From Pseudomonadota bacterium (GTDB taxonomy: Bacteria; Pseudomonadota; Alphaproteobacteria; Caulobacterales; Caulobacteraceae), in NCBI GenBank assembly GCA_023433655.1, contig JAEYUE010000004.1:1-12051 (forward strand): a stretch of DNA of 12,051 bases, read 5' to 3'. Below the pieces are notes generated by a model. That model did not search any database. It was not told the DNA's origin and worked only from the letters and a program-made list of their open reading frames with translations. Both the position numbers and the translations under genes were made by a program. Shown here in pieces: positions 6,759 to 12,051 of this stretch (positions are counted from its first letter, which is position 1; each line of letters begins with the position of its first letter).

Positions 6759-7343
6759 TCAGCCGAAGCTGTTCAGGCACCGACGCGCCAGGCTGACGGC
6801 GCGGGTCGCGCGGCCGGTCGGAAAGCCGATGCCCTGCTGGCCCTTCACGGCCACGCCAACCTGCTCGGATGCGGCCATGCGGTTCACCGCGGCCAGGTCG
6901 GCGTCGAGGCTGAGCTCGACGTAGATCTGGCTGGCGTCGATGTATTCGAATCCGATGTGTCCCGAGACTTCGTGCACCTCGGTCTGGTTCACCACGTACT
7001 GGAACTGCGCCGGTTCCAGCCGACCCCAGTCGATGTCGTCCGGGTCCGGGACCGACTGCAACTGAGGAAACCGGAACGAGACGGTCACCTCATCCTCGCC
7101 CGGTTCGAACCGGTAGACGGCCTGGGCGGGGTTGGCGCCGGCGGTCATATCCTTGAACACGATGCAGGCCTGACCGTACCAGACGTCGTCGCTGTCCAGT
7201 TTCTTGACCTGCCAGCCATCGGCGTCGCCGTAATGGGTCAGGCCGGGGATGCCGTCGAACCGTGTCTGGGACTGCGCCGGGGCGGCGACGGCGAGGGCCG
7301 CCAGGACGGTGCAAGCGATGGCGCCTTTCCACCTGTGGTTCAT
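6759..7343 (-). CDS. Small exported protein of unknown function
   Basis: This 194-residue protein has a clear signal peptide: MNHRWKG, then the hydrophobic stretch 8-21, with cleavage likely near APA-QSQ (around residue 23). The mature part is acidic in the middle ('PGEDEVTVSF', 'VPDPDDIDWG'). It has only two cysteines, Cys60 ('YGQACIVF') and Cys189 near the C-terminus ('ARRCLNSFG'), which could form one disulfide. The alternating strands suggest a small beta-rich domain. I do not recognise the family; IalB-like proteins have a vaguely similar layout, but I cannot support that assignment. The frame is open further upstream into the tRNA gene, but the start at 7343 has a strong GGGAGGGAGA just upstream and is followed at once by the signal peptide, so that start is right. 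The gene is probably monocistronic and converges with the beta-helix gene with no terminator visible between them. Confidence 0.8.
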   Translation of the reverse strand: MNHRWKGAIACTVLAALAVAAPAQSQTRFDGIPGLTHYGDADGWQVKKLDSDDVWYGQACIVFKDMTAGANPAQAVYRFEPGEDEVTVSFRFPQLQSVPDPDDIDWGRLEPAQFQYVVNQTEVHEVSGHIGFEYIDASQIYVELSLDADLAAVNRMAASEQVGVAVKGQQGIGFPTGRATRAVSLARRCLNSFG

Positions 7344-7350
7344 TGAAGGC

Positions 7351-7360
7351 TCTCCCTCCC
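7351..7360 (-). promoter_or_regulatory. Shine-Dalgarno deciding the start of the small exported protein
   Basis: On the minus strand this reads GGGAGGGAGA, ending 7 bases before the ATG at 7343. It settles the start against in-frame upstream alternatives that would run into the tRNA gene. Confidence 0.75.
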
Positions 7361-7427
7361 GAAAACTGAACCCCATAGGTAGACGGCTTGCCCGGTGAGG
7401 AAAACTGACGATTTCCACCGCCCGCGG

Positions 7428-7500
7428 TAGGCCCGGCAGGACTCGAACCTGCAACCAGACCGTTATGAGCGGTCGGCTCTAACCATTGAGCTACGGGCCC
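7428..7500 (-). tRNA. tRNA with CAU anticodon, probably tRNA-Ile (lysidine type)
   Basis: This 73-base cloverleaf can be folded by eye. The acceptor stem is GGGCCCG paired with CGGGCCU (a G-U at pair 1-72), with discriminator A73. The D arm starts AGCTC, the anticodon stem is GACCG/CGGTC, and the anticodon loop CTCATAA places CAU at 7465-7467. The T arm contains GGTTCGAGTCC. The 3' CCA is not encoded (the sequence continues CCG). A CAU anticodon fits initiator Met, elongator Met or the isoleucine tRNA whose C34 is changed to lysidine. The normal 1-72 pairing and D-arm exclude initiator Met. C4-G69 and C5-G68, known to matter for the lysidine enzyme TilS, favour tRNA-Ile2 over elongator Met. 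The tRNA call is nearly certain; the Ile identity is probable. Confidence 0.9.
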
Positions 7501-7518
7501 GCCGTGGCGGTCCCGCGT

Positions 7519-7548
7519 GGCCTAGCAGGCGGGGCGGCGGCTTGCCAA
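7519..7548 (-). promoter_or_regulatory. Possible promoter of the CAU tRNA
   Basis: On the minus strand TTGGCA (7543-7548) is followed by GCTAGGCC (7519-7526), which matches 6 of 8 positions of the Caulobacter -10 consensus GCTANAWC. Transcription would start about 10-12 bases before the mature 5' end. The spacing is slightly longer than usual, so the call is tentative. Confidence 0.35.
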
Positions 7549-7571
7549 GCGCAGCCCGTCGCCGGATGAAT

Positions 7572-7598
7572 GGAACCTGCCAGCGGGGGGCGGGCGTT
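7572..7598 (+). promoter_or_regulatory. Possible EcfG-type (general stress) promoter upstream of the SIMPL gene
   Basis: GGAAC (7572-7576) and CGTT (7595-7598) are the -35 and -10 cores recognised by alphaproteobacterial EcfG/SigT sigma factors. They are separated here by 18 bases, one more than the usual 16-17 as I recall it. The start site would fall near 7605, giving a leader of roughly 75 bases before the ATG at 7679. Confidence 0.35.
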
Positions 7599-7678
7599 CA
7601 TTCAGGCGCGAACGGCCAAGGTGCCGCCACGGTCCGCATCGACAGTGAACGGGCCGACCCGCATCAGGAGACGACCTC

Positions 7679-8488
7679 ATGACCCGATCCCCCGTCGCCA
7701 AGGCCCGCGTCGCCGCCGCGCCGGCCCTGTCCAACCGCCTGCTGCTGATCAGCGGCGGGGCCCTCGCCGCGGCCGCCCTGGTCTTCGCCGCGCCCCCGGT
7801 CTTCGCCCAGAGCCAGCCCGGCGGCGGCGCGCCGTTGACCATCCAGGCCGTGACCGAGCGCCCGTCGCTGAACCTGTCGGCCTACGGCGAGGTCAAGGCC
7901 GCGCCGGACATGGCCACGATCAGCTTCGGCGTTGTCACCGAGGCCGCGACCGCCGCCGAGGCGATGCAGCAGAACGCCGCGCGCATGAACCAGGTCATGG
8001 CCGCCCTGCGCCGCGCCGGGATCGAGGCGCGCGACGTCCAGACCTCGGGTCTGAACCTGTCGGCCCAGTACGACTACATCCAGAACGAGCCGCCCCGGCT
8101 GCGCGGCTACCAGGCCAACAACCGGGTGACGGTGATCATCAATGATCTGACCGCCGTCGGCACGACGGCCGACGCCGTGGTCGCCGCCGGGGTCAACCAG
8201 ATCGACGGCATCAGCTTCGGCCTCAAGGATCCGACGGCGGCCGAGAACCGGGCCCGCCAGCTGGCGGTGCGCAACCTGCAGGCCAAGGCGGCGCTGTATT
8301 CGCAGGCGCTGGGCGTGGAACTGGGCGGCATCCGCTCCCTGACCGAGGGCGGCGGCTATGCGCCCCAGCCGCCGCGGCCGATGTACGCCCGCGCCGAAAT
8401 GGCCATGGACGCGGCCAGCACCCCCGTCGCCGCCGGCGAACTGACGGTGCGGATCGATATCACCGGGGTCTACGACCTGAACCGTTAG
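7679..8488 (+). CDS. SIMPL-domain (DUF541) periplasmic protein
   Basis: This 269-residue member of the SIMPL/DUF541 family includes E. coli YggE and the Brucella BP26 antigen among its relatives. Family members are periplasmic or outer-membrane-associated, and some form large ring oligomers; YggE has been linked to lower oxidative stress. Seen here: a long signal region with hydrophobic residues 21-38 and likely cleavage after VFA (41-43). The domain then starts at 'LNLSAYGEVKAAPDMATISFGVVTEA' (split: LNLSAYGEV, AAPDMATISFGV) and continues through 'GIEARDVQTSGLNL' and 'GYQANNRVTVII'. It ends with 'GELTVRIDITGVYDL', all typical of the family. AGGAG lies 8 bases before the ATG. A strong terminator follows the stop, so it is probably monocistronic. 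The molecular role in the family is not settled. Confidence 0.92.
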   Translation: MTRSPVAKARVAAAPALSNRLLLISGGALAAAALVFAAPPVFAQSQPGGGAPLTIQAVTERPSLNLSAYGEVKAAPDMATISFGVVTEAATAAEAMQQNAARMNQVMAALRRAGIEARDVQTSGLNLSAQYDYIQNEPPRLRGYQANNRVTVIINDLTAVGTTADAVVAAGVNQIDGISFGLKDPTAAENRARQLAVRNLQAKAALYSQALGVELGGIRSLTEGGGYAPQPPRPMYARAEMAMDAASTPVAAGELTVRIDITGVYDLNR

Positions 8489-8498
8489 ACCCAGGAAG

Positions 8499-8528
8499 AA
8501 AGGCCCGCTGGCGACGGCGGGCCTTTTT
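8499..8528. terminator. Two-way intrinsic terminator between SIMPL gene and panD
   Basis: A 10-base perfect stem (AAAGGCCCGC at 8499-8508 with GCGGGCCTTT at 8517-8526) encloses an 8-base loop and ends in a T5 run on the plus strand. On the minus strand the same stem ends in TTTCTT. It lies 10 bases after the SIMPL stop and 20 bases beyond the panD stop, so it can serve both converging genes. Confidence 0.9.
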
Positions 8529-8547
8529 CAAATCATGCGACGCGGCG

Positions 8548-8904
8548 TCAGGCCGCCTTCTTGATCTCGTTGCGGTCGTCCAGCAGCACCACGGTCGGCG
8601 ACCACTGGCGGGCCTCTTCCTGCGGCAGCTGGCCGTAGGTGACCACGATGACCTTGTCATTCTTCTGCACCAGACGGGCCGCAGCCCCGTTGACGCCGAT
8701 CACGCGCGAGCCGCGCGGCGCCTCGATGGCGTAGGTGGTGAATCGCGCGCCGTTGGTGATGTTCAGCACATCGACCTGCTCGTGCGGGAAGATGCCGGCG
8801 GCGTCCAGGAGGTCGGCGTCGATGGCGATCGAGCCTTCGTAATCAAGATCGGCCTGGGTCACCGTCGCGCGGTGCAGCTTGGCCTTCATCAGGGTGACCA
8901 GCAT
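8548..8904 (-). CDS. panD: Aspartate 1-decarboxylase proenzyme
   Basis: This 118-residue cytoplasmic enzyme makes beta-alanine from L-aspartate for pantothenate and coenzyme A synthesis. It cleaves itself between Gly24 and Ser25 (in DYEGS), and Ser25 becomes the pyruvoyl group. Lys9, Arg54, Thr57 and Tyr58 fall at exactly the numbers known from E. coli PanD when the start is at 8904, which supports that start. The frame is open for 28 more codons upstream, but these would run across the likely promoter. Other conserved stretches are KLHRATVTQADL, NITNGARFTTYAI and GVNGAAA. No clear Shine-Dalgarno precedes the ATG. The sequence shows no sign of inactivation. It is a single gene, divergent from sppA, and converges with the SIMPL gene; panB and panC are not in view. 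Confidence 0.97.
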   Translation of the reverse strand: MLVTLMKAKLHRATVTQADLDYEGSIAIDADLLDAAGIFPHEQVDVLNITNGARFTTYAIEAPRGSRVIGVNGAAARLVQKNDKVIVVTYGQLPQEEARQWSPTVVLLDDRNEIKKAA

Positions 8905-8959
8905 GGGGAGTGCGGTCCCTTGGTGACGCGGGGCGATCGGCCCCCGCTCGCAGGCTGCT

Positions 8960-8988
8960 GATATAGGGGTCGACGGCTGGGTCAGCAA
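8960..8988 (-). promoter_or_regulatory. Probable panD promoter
   Basis: On the minus strand TTGCTG (8983-8988) and TATATC (8960-8965) are 17 bases apart. The extended CCTATATC matches 7 of 8 positions of the Caulobacter -10 consensus GCTANAWC, while the -35 is weaker. Transcription would start near 8953, leaving a leader of about 50 bases before the panD ATG. Confidence 0.55.
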
Positions 8989-9050
8989 TCATTTCTGTTG
9001 CGGCGCACCATCGACGGGCGCGACACATTCCCCCGTTACGTGACGTTCAT

Positions 9051-9078
9051 TTGACGGCAAACCCCGCCGCCCTATGGT
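9051..9078 (+). promoter_or_regulatory. Probable sppA promoter
   Basis: TTGACGG (9051-9057) is a perfect match to the Caulobacter -35 consensus TTGACGS. TATGGT (9073-9078), 16 bases after TTGACG, matches the general TATAAT at four of six positions. Transcription would start near 9085, about 37 bases before the ATG at 9122. An upstream in-frame ATG at 9074 falls inside this -10. Confidence 0.5.
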
Positions 9079-9121
9079 CGAGCCTGGCCAAACCCGGCCC
9101 GCGCGGAACCCGACCCTCCCG

Positions 9122-10903
9122 ATGAAGCAGTTCTTCCTGACGATGCTCGGCGTCTTCGCCGGCCTGTTCCTGTTCTTGGTGGTGGTGCCCTTCGTCCTGA
9201 TCACGGTGGCGGTCAGCTCGGCGTCCTCGAAGGAGCCGACGCCGTCGAACACGGTGCTGGAGCTGGACCTGCGCGAGGGGGTCAGCGATCAGGCCCCGAC
9301 CAATCCGTTCGCCATGTTCGGCGGGGGCGGGCTGTCGACGATGCAGATCGTCGACACCTTGGCCCAGGCCGAGGACGACCGGCGGGTGAAGGCGCTGCTG
9401 ATCCGCCTGCCCGAGTCGGGGATCACCCCGGCCGCGGCCGACGAGATCCGCCAGGCCGTGCGCCGCTTCCGCCGTTCGGGCAAGGTGGTCATTGCCCATG
9501 CGCAGGGCTTCCAGCCCGTCGGGGCGGCGGTGTCCAGCTACATGCTCGGGGCCTCGGCCTCCGAACTGTGGATGCAGAATACGTCCAGCTTCCAGCTGGC
9601 CGGCTTCTCGACGGAATCGATCTTCCTCGGCCGCGCCCTCGAGAAGTACGGGGTCAACGCCCAGTTCGAGCAGCGCTACGAGTACAAGAACGCGGTCAAC
9701 GAATTCACCGAGAGCGACTACACGCCGGCCCACCGCGAGGCGATGGCGGCGTGGATGAACTCGATCTACACCTCGGCCCTCTCCAATGCGGCCCAGGACC
9801 GCAAGATCACGCCGCAGGCTCTGCGCGCCGCCATCGAAGCGGGGCCCTATTCCGCGGCCCAGGCCCTGCAGCGCCGATTGATCGACAAGATCGGCCAGGT
9901 CGAGGAGGCCGAGGCCGAGGCCAGGCGCCGCGCCGGCCGCGGCGCCGAGATCATGGAGTTCTCCGACTACGCTTCCGCGCGTGGGGAGCGCCACGGTTCG
10001 GGCCGCAACGCCATCGCCATTGTCGGCGGCGAAGGAGCCATCATGACCGGCACGGGCGGCAACGCCGACCCGTTCGGCGGCGGCGCCTCGATCATGTCCG
10101 ACGATCTGGCCGAAGCCATCTACGACGCCGTCGAGGACGACGCGGTGAAGGCCATCGTCTTCCGCGTCTCGTCGCCCGGCGGCTCCCCGGACGCCTCCGA
10201 GCAGATCCTTGCGGCGGTCCGCGCGGCCCGGGCGGCCGGCAAGCCGGTAGTGGTGTCGATGGGCGACTACGCCGCCTCGGGCGGCTACTGGATCAGTTCG
10301 GAGGCCGACTGGATCGTCGCCCAACCCTCGACCCTGACCGGTTCGATCGGCGTCTTCGGCGGCAAGCTGGTGCTGGCCGACGCGCTCGGCCGCTTCGGCA
10401 TCGACATGCGCAACCTGACCGTCGGGGGCGAGTACGCCGACGCCTTCTCGCCGTCGGAACCCTTCGACGCCGCCGACCGCGCCGCCTTCGCCGCCTCCAT
10501 CGACCGCACCTACGAGCAGTTTGTTGAGCGGGTGGCCCGCGGCCGCAAACTGCCGGCGGCCCGTGTTCGCGAGATCGCCCGCGGCCGCGTCTGGACCGGG
10601 GCCCAGGCGAAATCCATCGGCCTCGTCGACCAGCTTGGCGGACTTGAGGAAGCCATCGCCAAGGCCCGCCAGCTGGCCCGCATTCCCAACGACGAGTCGG
10701 TGCGCTTCAAGCGCTATCCGGAGGCGAAGTCTCCGTTCGCCGCGCTCTCCGACCTGTTCGGCGTGTCGGGAGAATCGGCGCGGGTGCTGATCGGCATCGG
10801 GGCGATCATGAACGACCCCGAGGCCAAGGCCGCGGCCCGTCGCATCCAGACCGAGCGCGCCCGGGCCTCCGGGGCCACGGTGCTGGCCGACCAGCCCTAC
10901 TGA
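9122..10903 (+). CDS. sppA: Signal peptide peptidase SppA, long two-domain form
   Basis: This 593-residue inner-membrane serine protease degrades signal peptides left after protein export. An N-terminal membrane segment (residues 3-30) anchors two tandem S49/ClpP-like domains. The general-base lysine is Lys189 in 'YEYKNAVNEFTESDY', matching Lys209 of E. coli SppA. The nucleophile is Ser386 in 'MGDYAASGGYWIS', matching Ser409. 'SSPGGSPDASEQI' (350-362) and 'TLTGSIGVFGGK' are also typical of the C-terminal domain. Length is close to the 618 residues of E. coli SppA, so this is the full Gram-negative form and not the short SohB/SppA36K type. The start at 9122 is chosen because the anchor begins right there and because the alternative ATG at 9074 lies inside the likely -10 element; no strong Shine-Dalgarno supports either. 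It appears to be monocistronic. Confidence 0.95.
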   Translation: MKQFFLTMLGVFAGLFLFLVVVPFVLITVAVSSASSKEPTPSNTVLELDLREGVSDQAPTNPFAMFGGGGLSTMQIVDTLAQAEDDRRVKALLIRLPESGITPAAADEIRQAVRRFRRSGKVVIAHAQGFQPVGAAVSSYMLGASASELWMQNTSSFQLAGFSTESIFLGRALEKYGVNAQFEQRYEYKNAVNEFTESDYTPAHREAMAAWMNSIYTSALSNAAQDRKITPQALRAAIEAGPYSAAQALQRRLIDKIGQVEEAEAEARRRAGRGAEIMEFSDYASARGERHGSGRNAIAIVGGEGAIMTGTGGNADPFGGGASIMSDDLAEAIYDAVEDDAVKAIVFRVSSPGGSPDASEQILAAVRAARAAGKPVVVSMGDYAASGGYWISSEADWIVAQPSTLTGSIGVFGGKLVLADALGRFGIDMRNLTVGGEYADAFSPSEPFDAADRAAFAASIDRTYEQFVERVARGRKLPAARVREIARGRVWTGAQAKSIGLVDQLGGLEEAIAKARQLARIPNDESVRFKRYPEAKSPFAALSDLFGVSGESARVLIGIGAIMNDPEAKAAARRIQTERARASGATVLADQPY

Positions 10904-11012
10904 CCGGCGACAACCGGACACTCGCCTGTGAAGCGTCCGGTCATTGACCGTTCACGCCTATGGACCGACATTCGGAGTTCGGCGTTGTTCGCAGCGCCAC
11001 AGAGGTAAAGTC
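10904..11012. other. Intergenic region after sppA with an inverted repeat
   Basis: ACCGGAC (10913-10919) and GTCCGGT (10935-10941) can form a 7-base stem with a 15-base loop shortly after the sppA stop. No T-run follows, so it is not a standard terminator. TTGACC (10944-10949) with GACATT 17 bases later could be a weak promoter for the next two genes. Nothing else is evident. Confidence 0.35.
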
Positions 11013-11333
11013 ATGACCCAGTCCGACCGCCTGATCTTCGGCTCGCCTTCCGACCGCCGGCCCGCCAACGGGTTCGTCGCCTCGGTGATGTGGCTCGGCG
11101 GCCTCTTCGCCACCCTGGCGGCCATGGCCGTCGGCGCGGTCCTGGCCGTGTTCACCGCCGCGGCCGTGACCGTGATCGCCGTCTTCGCCGGCGCCCTGGT
11201 CTTCCTGGCCGGCCTCGCCCTGCGCGCGCGCCGCACCCTGTCGCTGCGCCGTCGCCGCGGCGACGACGTCATCGAGGCGCGCAAGGTCGACGGCACCTGG
11301 GTGGCCTACGGCTGGGAGCGGCCGGGCCGCTAG
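11013..11333 (+). CDS. Small two-helix membrane protein of unknown function
   Basis: This 106-residue protein has about 20 polar N-terminal residues, then two hydrophobic helices (about 22-46 and 48-70, rich in Ala, Val, Leu and Phe). A strongly basic stretch follows ('RARRTLSLRRRRGDD', 72-86), then a short C-terminal segment ending 'VDGTWVAYGWERPGR'. The basic segment after the second helix points to both ends lying in the cytoplasm. The start at 11013 has GAGG (11002-11005) at good spacing; the frame is open 23 codons further upstream without such a site or a membrane-like N-terminus. Its TAG is followed immediately by the ATG of the amidase, so the two are very likely translated together. 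I do not recognise a named family; a role in placing or regulating the amidase is only a guess from position. Confidence 0.75.
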   Translation: MTQSDRLIFGSPSDRRPANGFVASVMWLGGLFATLAAMAVGAVLAVFTAAAVTVIAVFAGALVFLAGLALRARRTLSLRRRRGDDVIEARKVDGTWVAYGWERPGR

Positions 11334-12051
11334 ATGCTGGTCGTCCGGGACGCGTCGTCGCCCAATTTCGACCAGCGGCGGGGGCCTCCCGACATGCTGG
11401 TGCTGCACTACACCGGCATGCCCACGGCCGAGGAGGCGGTCGCTCGGCTGCGCGATCCCGAGGCCCGCGTGTCCACCCACTACGTCGTCGACGAGGACGG
11501 CTCGATCCTGCGCCTGGTCGCCGAGGAACGCCGCGCCTGGCACGCCGGCAGGGGCGTCTGGCAGGGCGAGACCGACTGCAACGCCGCCTCGATCGGGATC
11601 GAGATCGTCAACCCCGGCCACGAGTTCGGCTACCGCGACTTCCCCGAGGCCCAGATCGCCGCGGTGATTGAGCTGGTGGCCGACATCCGCAGCCGCTGGA
11701 CCATCCCCGACGCCCGCATCATCGGCCACTCCGACCTGGCGCCCGACCGCAAGCAGGACCCGGGCGAGCGTTTCCCGTGGAAACGGCTGGCGGGGGAGGG
11801 GCACGGCCTGTGGTTCGAGCCTGCGGAGGAGCGCATCGCCGCCCTCGGGGCGCCGCTTTCGCCCGGAGACGAGGGGCTGGGCGTGATCGTCCTGCGGGCC
11901 GGCCTGCACCGTCTCGGCTACGGTCTGCAGCCGGGCGGCGACTATGACGACGAAACCCGGATCACCGTCGAGGCCTTTCAGCGCCACTGGCGTCCGGCCA
12001 GGGTCGACGGCGTCGCCGACGGCGAGACCCGCGCCACCCTGATGGGCGTGC
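11334..12051 (+). CDS. N-acetylmuramoyl-L-alanine amidase (Amidase_2) with peptidoglycan-binding domain, C-terminus beyond the window
   Basis: The first 239 residues are visible. The enzyme cuts the bond between N-acetyl (or anhydro) muramic acid and L-alanine in peptidoglycan or its turnover fragments. Zinc ligands by comparison with AmpD are His25 (in LHYTG), His132 (GHSDLAPDRK) and Asp142 (KQDPGERFPW). Glu90 (SIGIEIVN) and Lys140 fit the other active-site positions. Residues 177-239 form a peptidoglycan-binding domain of the PG_binding_1 type ('VIVLRAGLHRLGYGL', then 'TRITVEAFQRHWRP' and 'DGVADGETRATL'). There is no signal peptide or lipobox, unlike E. coli AmiD, so it is probably cytoplasmic like AmpD and would act in cell-wall recycling; AmpDh-type proteins are the alternative. 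It begins directly after the stop of the small membrane protein, with only a distant GGGAG upstream, which implies coupled translation. Confidence 0.92.
   Translation, partial: MLVVRDASSPNFDQRRGPPDMLVLHYTGMPTAEEAVARLRDPEARVSTHYVVDEDGSILRLVAEERRAWHAGRGVWQGETDCNAASIGIEIVNPGHEFGYRDFPEAQIAAVIELVADIRSRWTIPDARIIGHSDLAPDRKQDPGERFPWKRLAGEGHGLWFEPAEERIAALGAPLSPGDEGLGVIVLRAGLHRLGYGLQPGGDYDDETRITVEAFQRHWRPARVDGVADGETRATLMGV

Noticed and set aside
7393..7420. Imperfect hairpin (CGGTG...CACCG) downstream of the tRNA as a terminator
   Set aside because: The stem is interrupted and no T-run follows on the minus strand; it is equally likely to be chance sequence in the leader of the exported-protein gene.
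7428..7500. Use of the tRNA as an integration site for a mobile element
   Set aside because: No integrase, no duplicated tRNA 3' end, and no change in base composition are seen around it.
8548..8988. A longer PanD beginning at 8988
   Set aside because: The added 28 residues are not part of the family, would shift Gly24-Ser25 from the standard register, and their codons overlap the likely promoter.
9047..10921. A 624-codon open frame antisense to sppA
   Set aside because: It is a mirror of the sppA codons, rich in Gly, Arg, Ala and Asp, with no motifs; sppA has both catalytic residues in place.
10913..10941. ACCGGAC/GTCCGGT inverted repeat as the sppA terminator
   Set aside because: The loop is 15 bases and there is no T-run on either side, so it does not qualify as an intrinsic terminator.

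Overview
This window looks like ordinary chromosomal DNA from a GC-rich alphaproteobacterium, probably of the Caulobacterales (Caulobacter/Brevundimonas type). That placement is an inference. It rests on the strong G/C preference at third codon positions, on promoter-like elements resembling the Caulobacter housekeeping consensus, and on the protein families present. I see no transposase, integrase, phage gene, CRISPR array or long repeat, and base use is even throughout. All genes sit close together; the longest gene-free stretch is 264 bases.

Left part (1-3487), all on the minus strand. Transcription runs from a free methionine-(R)-sulfoxide reductase (GAF fold) to a Mak-type fructokinase (ROK family), a short-chain dehydrogenase resembling dihydropteridine reductase, and a CitE-like acyl-CoA lyase. 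After a 75-base gap comes a FabH-type ketoacyl synthase cut by the window edge. The first four genes are 20 bases apart or overlap by 4 and 1 bases, so they look like one operon. The sugar kinase, reductase and lyase do not form an obvious known pathway.

Middle part (3488-6758). A 264-base divergent region carries two GANTC sites and three TTAAC boxes spaced 17 and 34 bases apart. It precedes a two-gene plus-strand unit: a membrane-anchored or lipidated Sel1-repeat protein, then an exported parallel beta-helix protein with six cysteines and a long Tyr/Trp/Arg/Asp/Gly-rich tail. This is the least understood part of the window and the best candidate for an undescribed envelope system.

Right part (6759-12051). 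A small exported protein of unknown function and a CAU-anticodon tRNA (probably the lysidine-modified isoleucine tRNA) lie on the minus strand. A periplasmic SIMPL/DUF541 protein follows on the plus strand, with a possible general-stress (EcfG-type) promoter. It converges with panD across a two-way terminator. panD is divergent from sppA, the signal peptide peptidase, and each has a credible promoter in the shared region. Last come a small two-helix membrane protein and, directly after its stop codon, an AmpD/AmiD-type N-acetylmuramoyl-L-alanine amidase with a peptidoglycan-binding domain, cut by the right edge.

Apart from the metabolic operon on the left, panD and the tRNA, most of the window serves the cell envelope: exported proteins, membrane proteolysis and peptidoglycan turnover.
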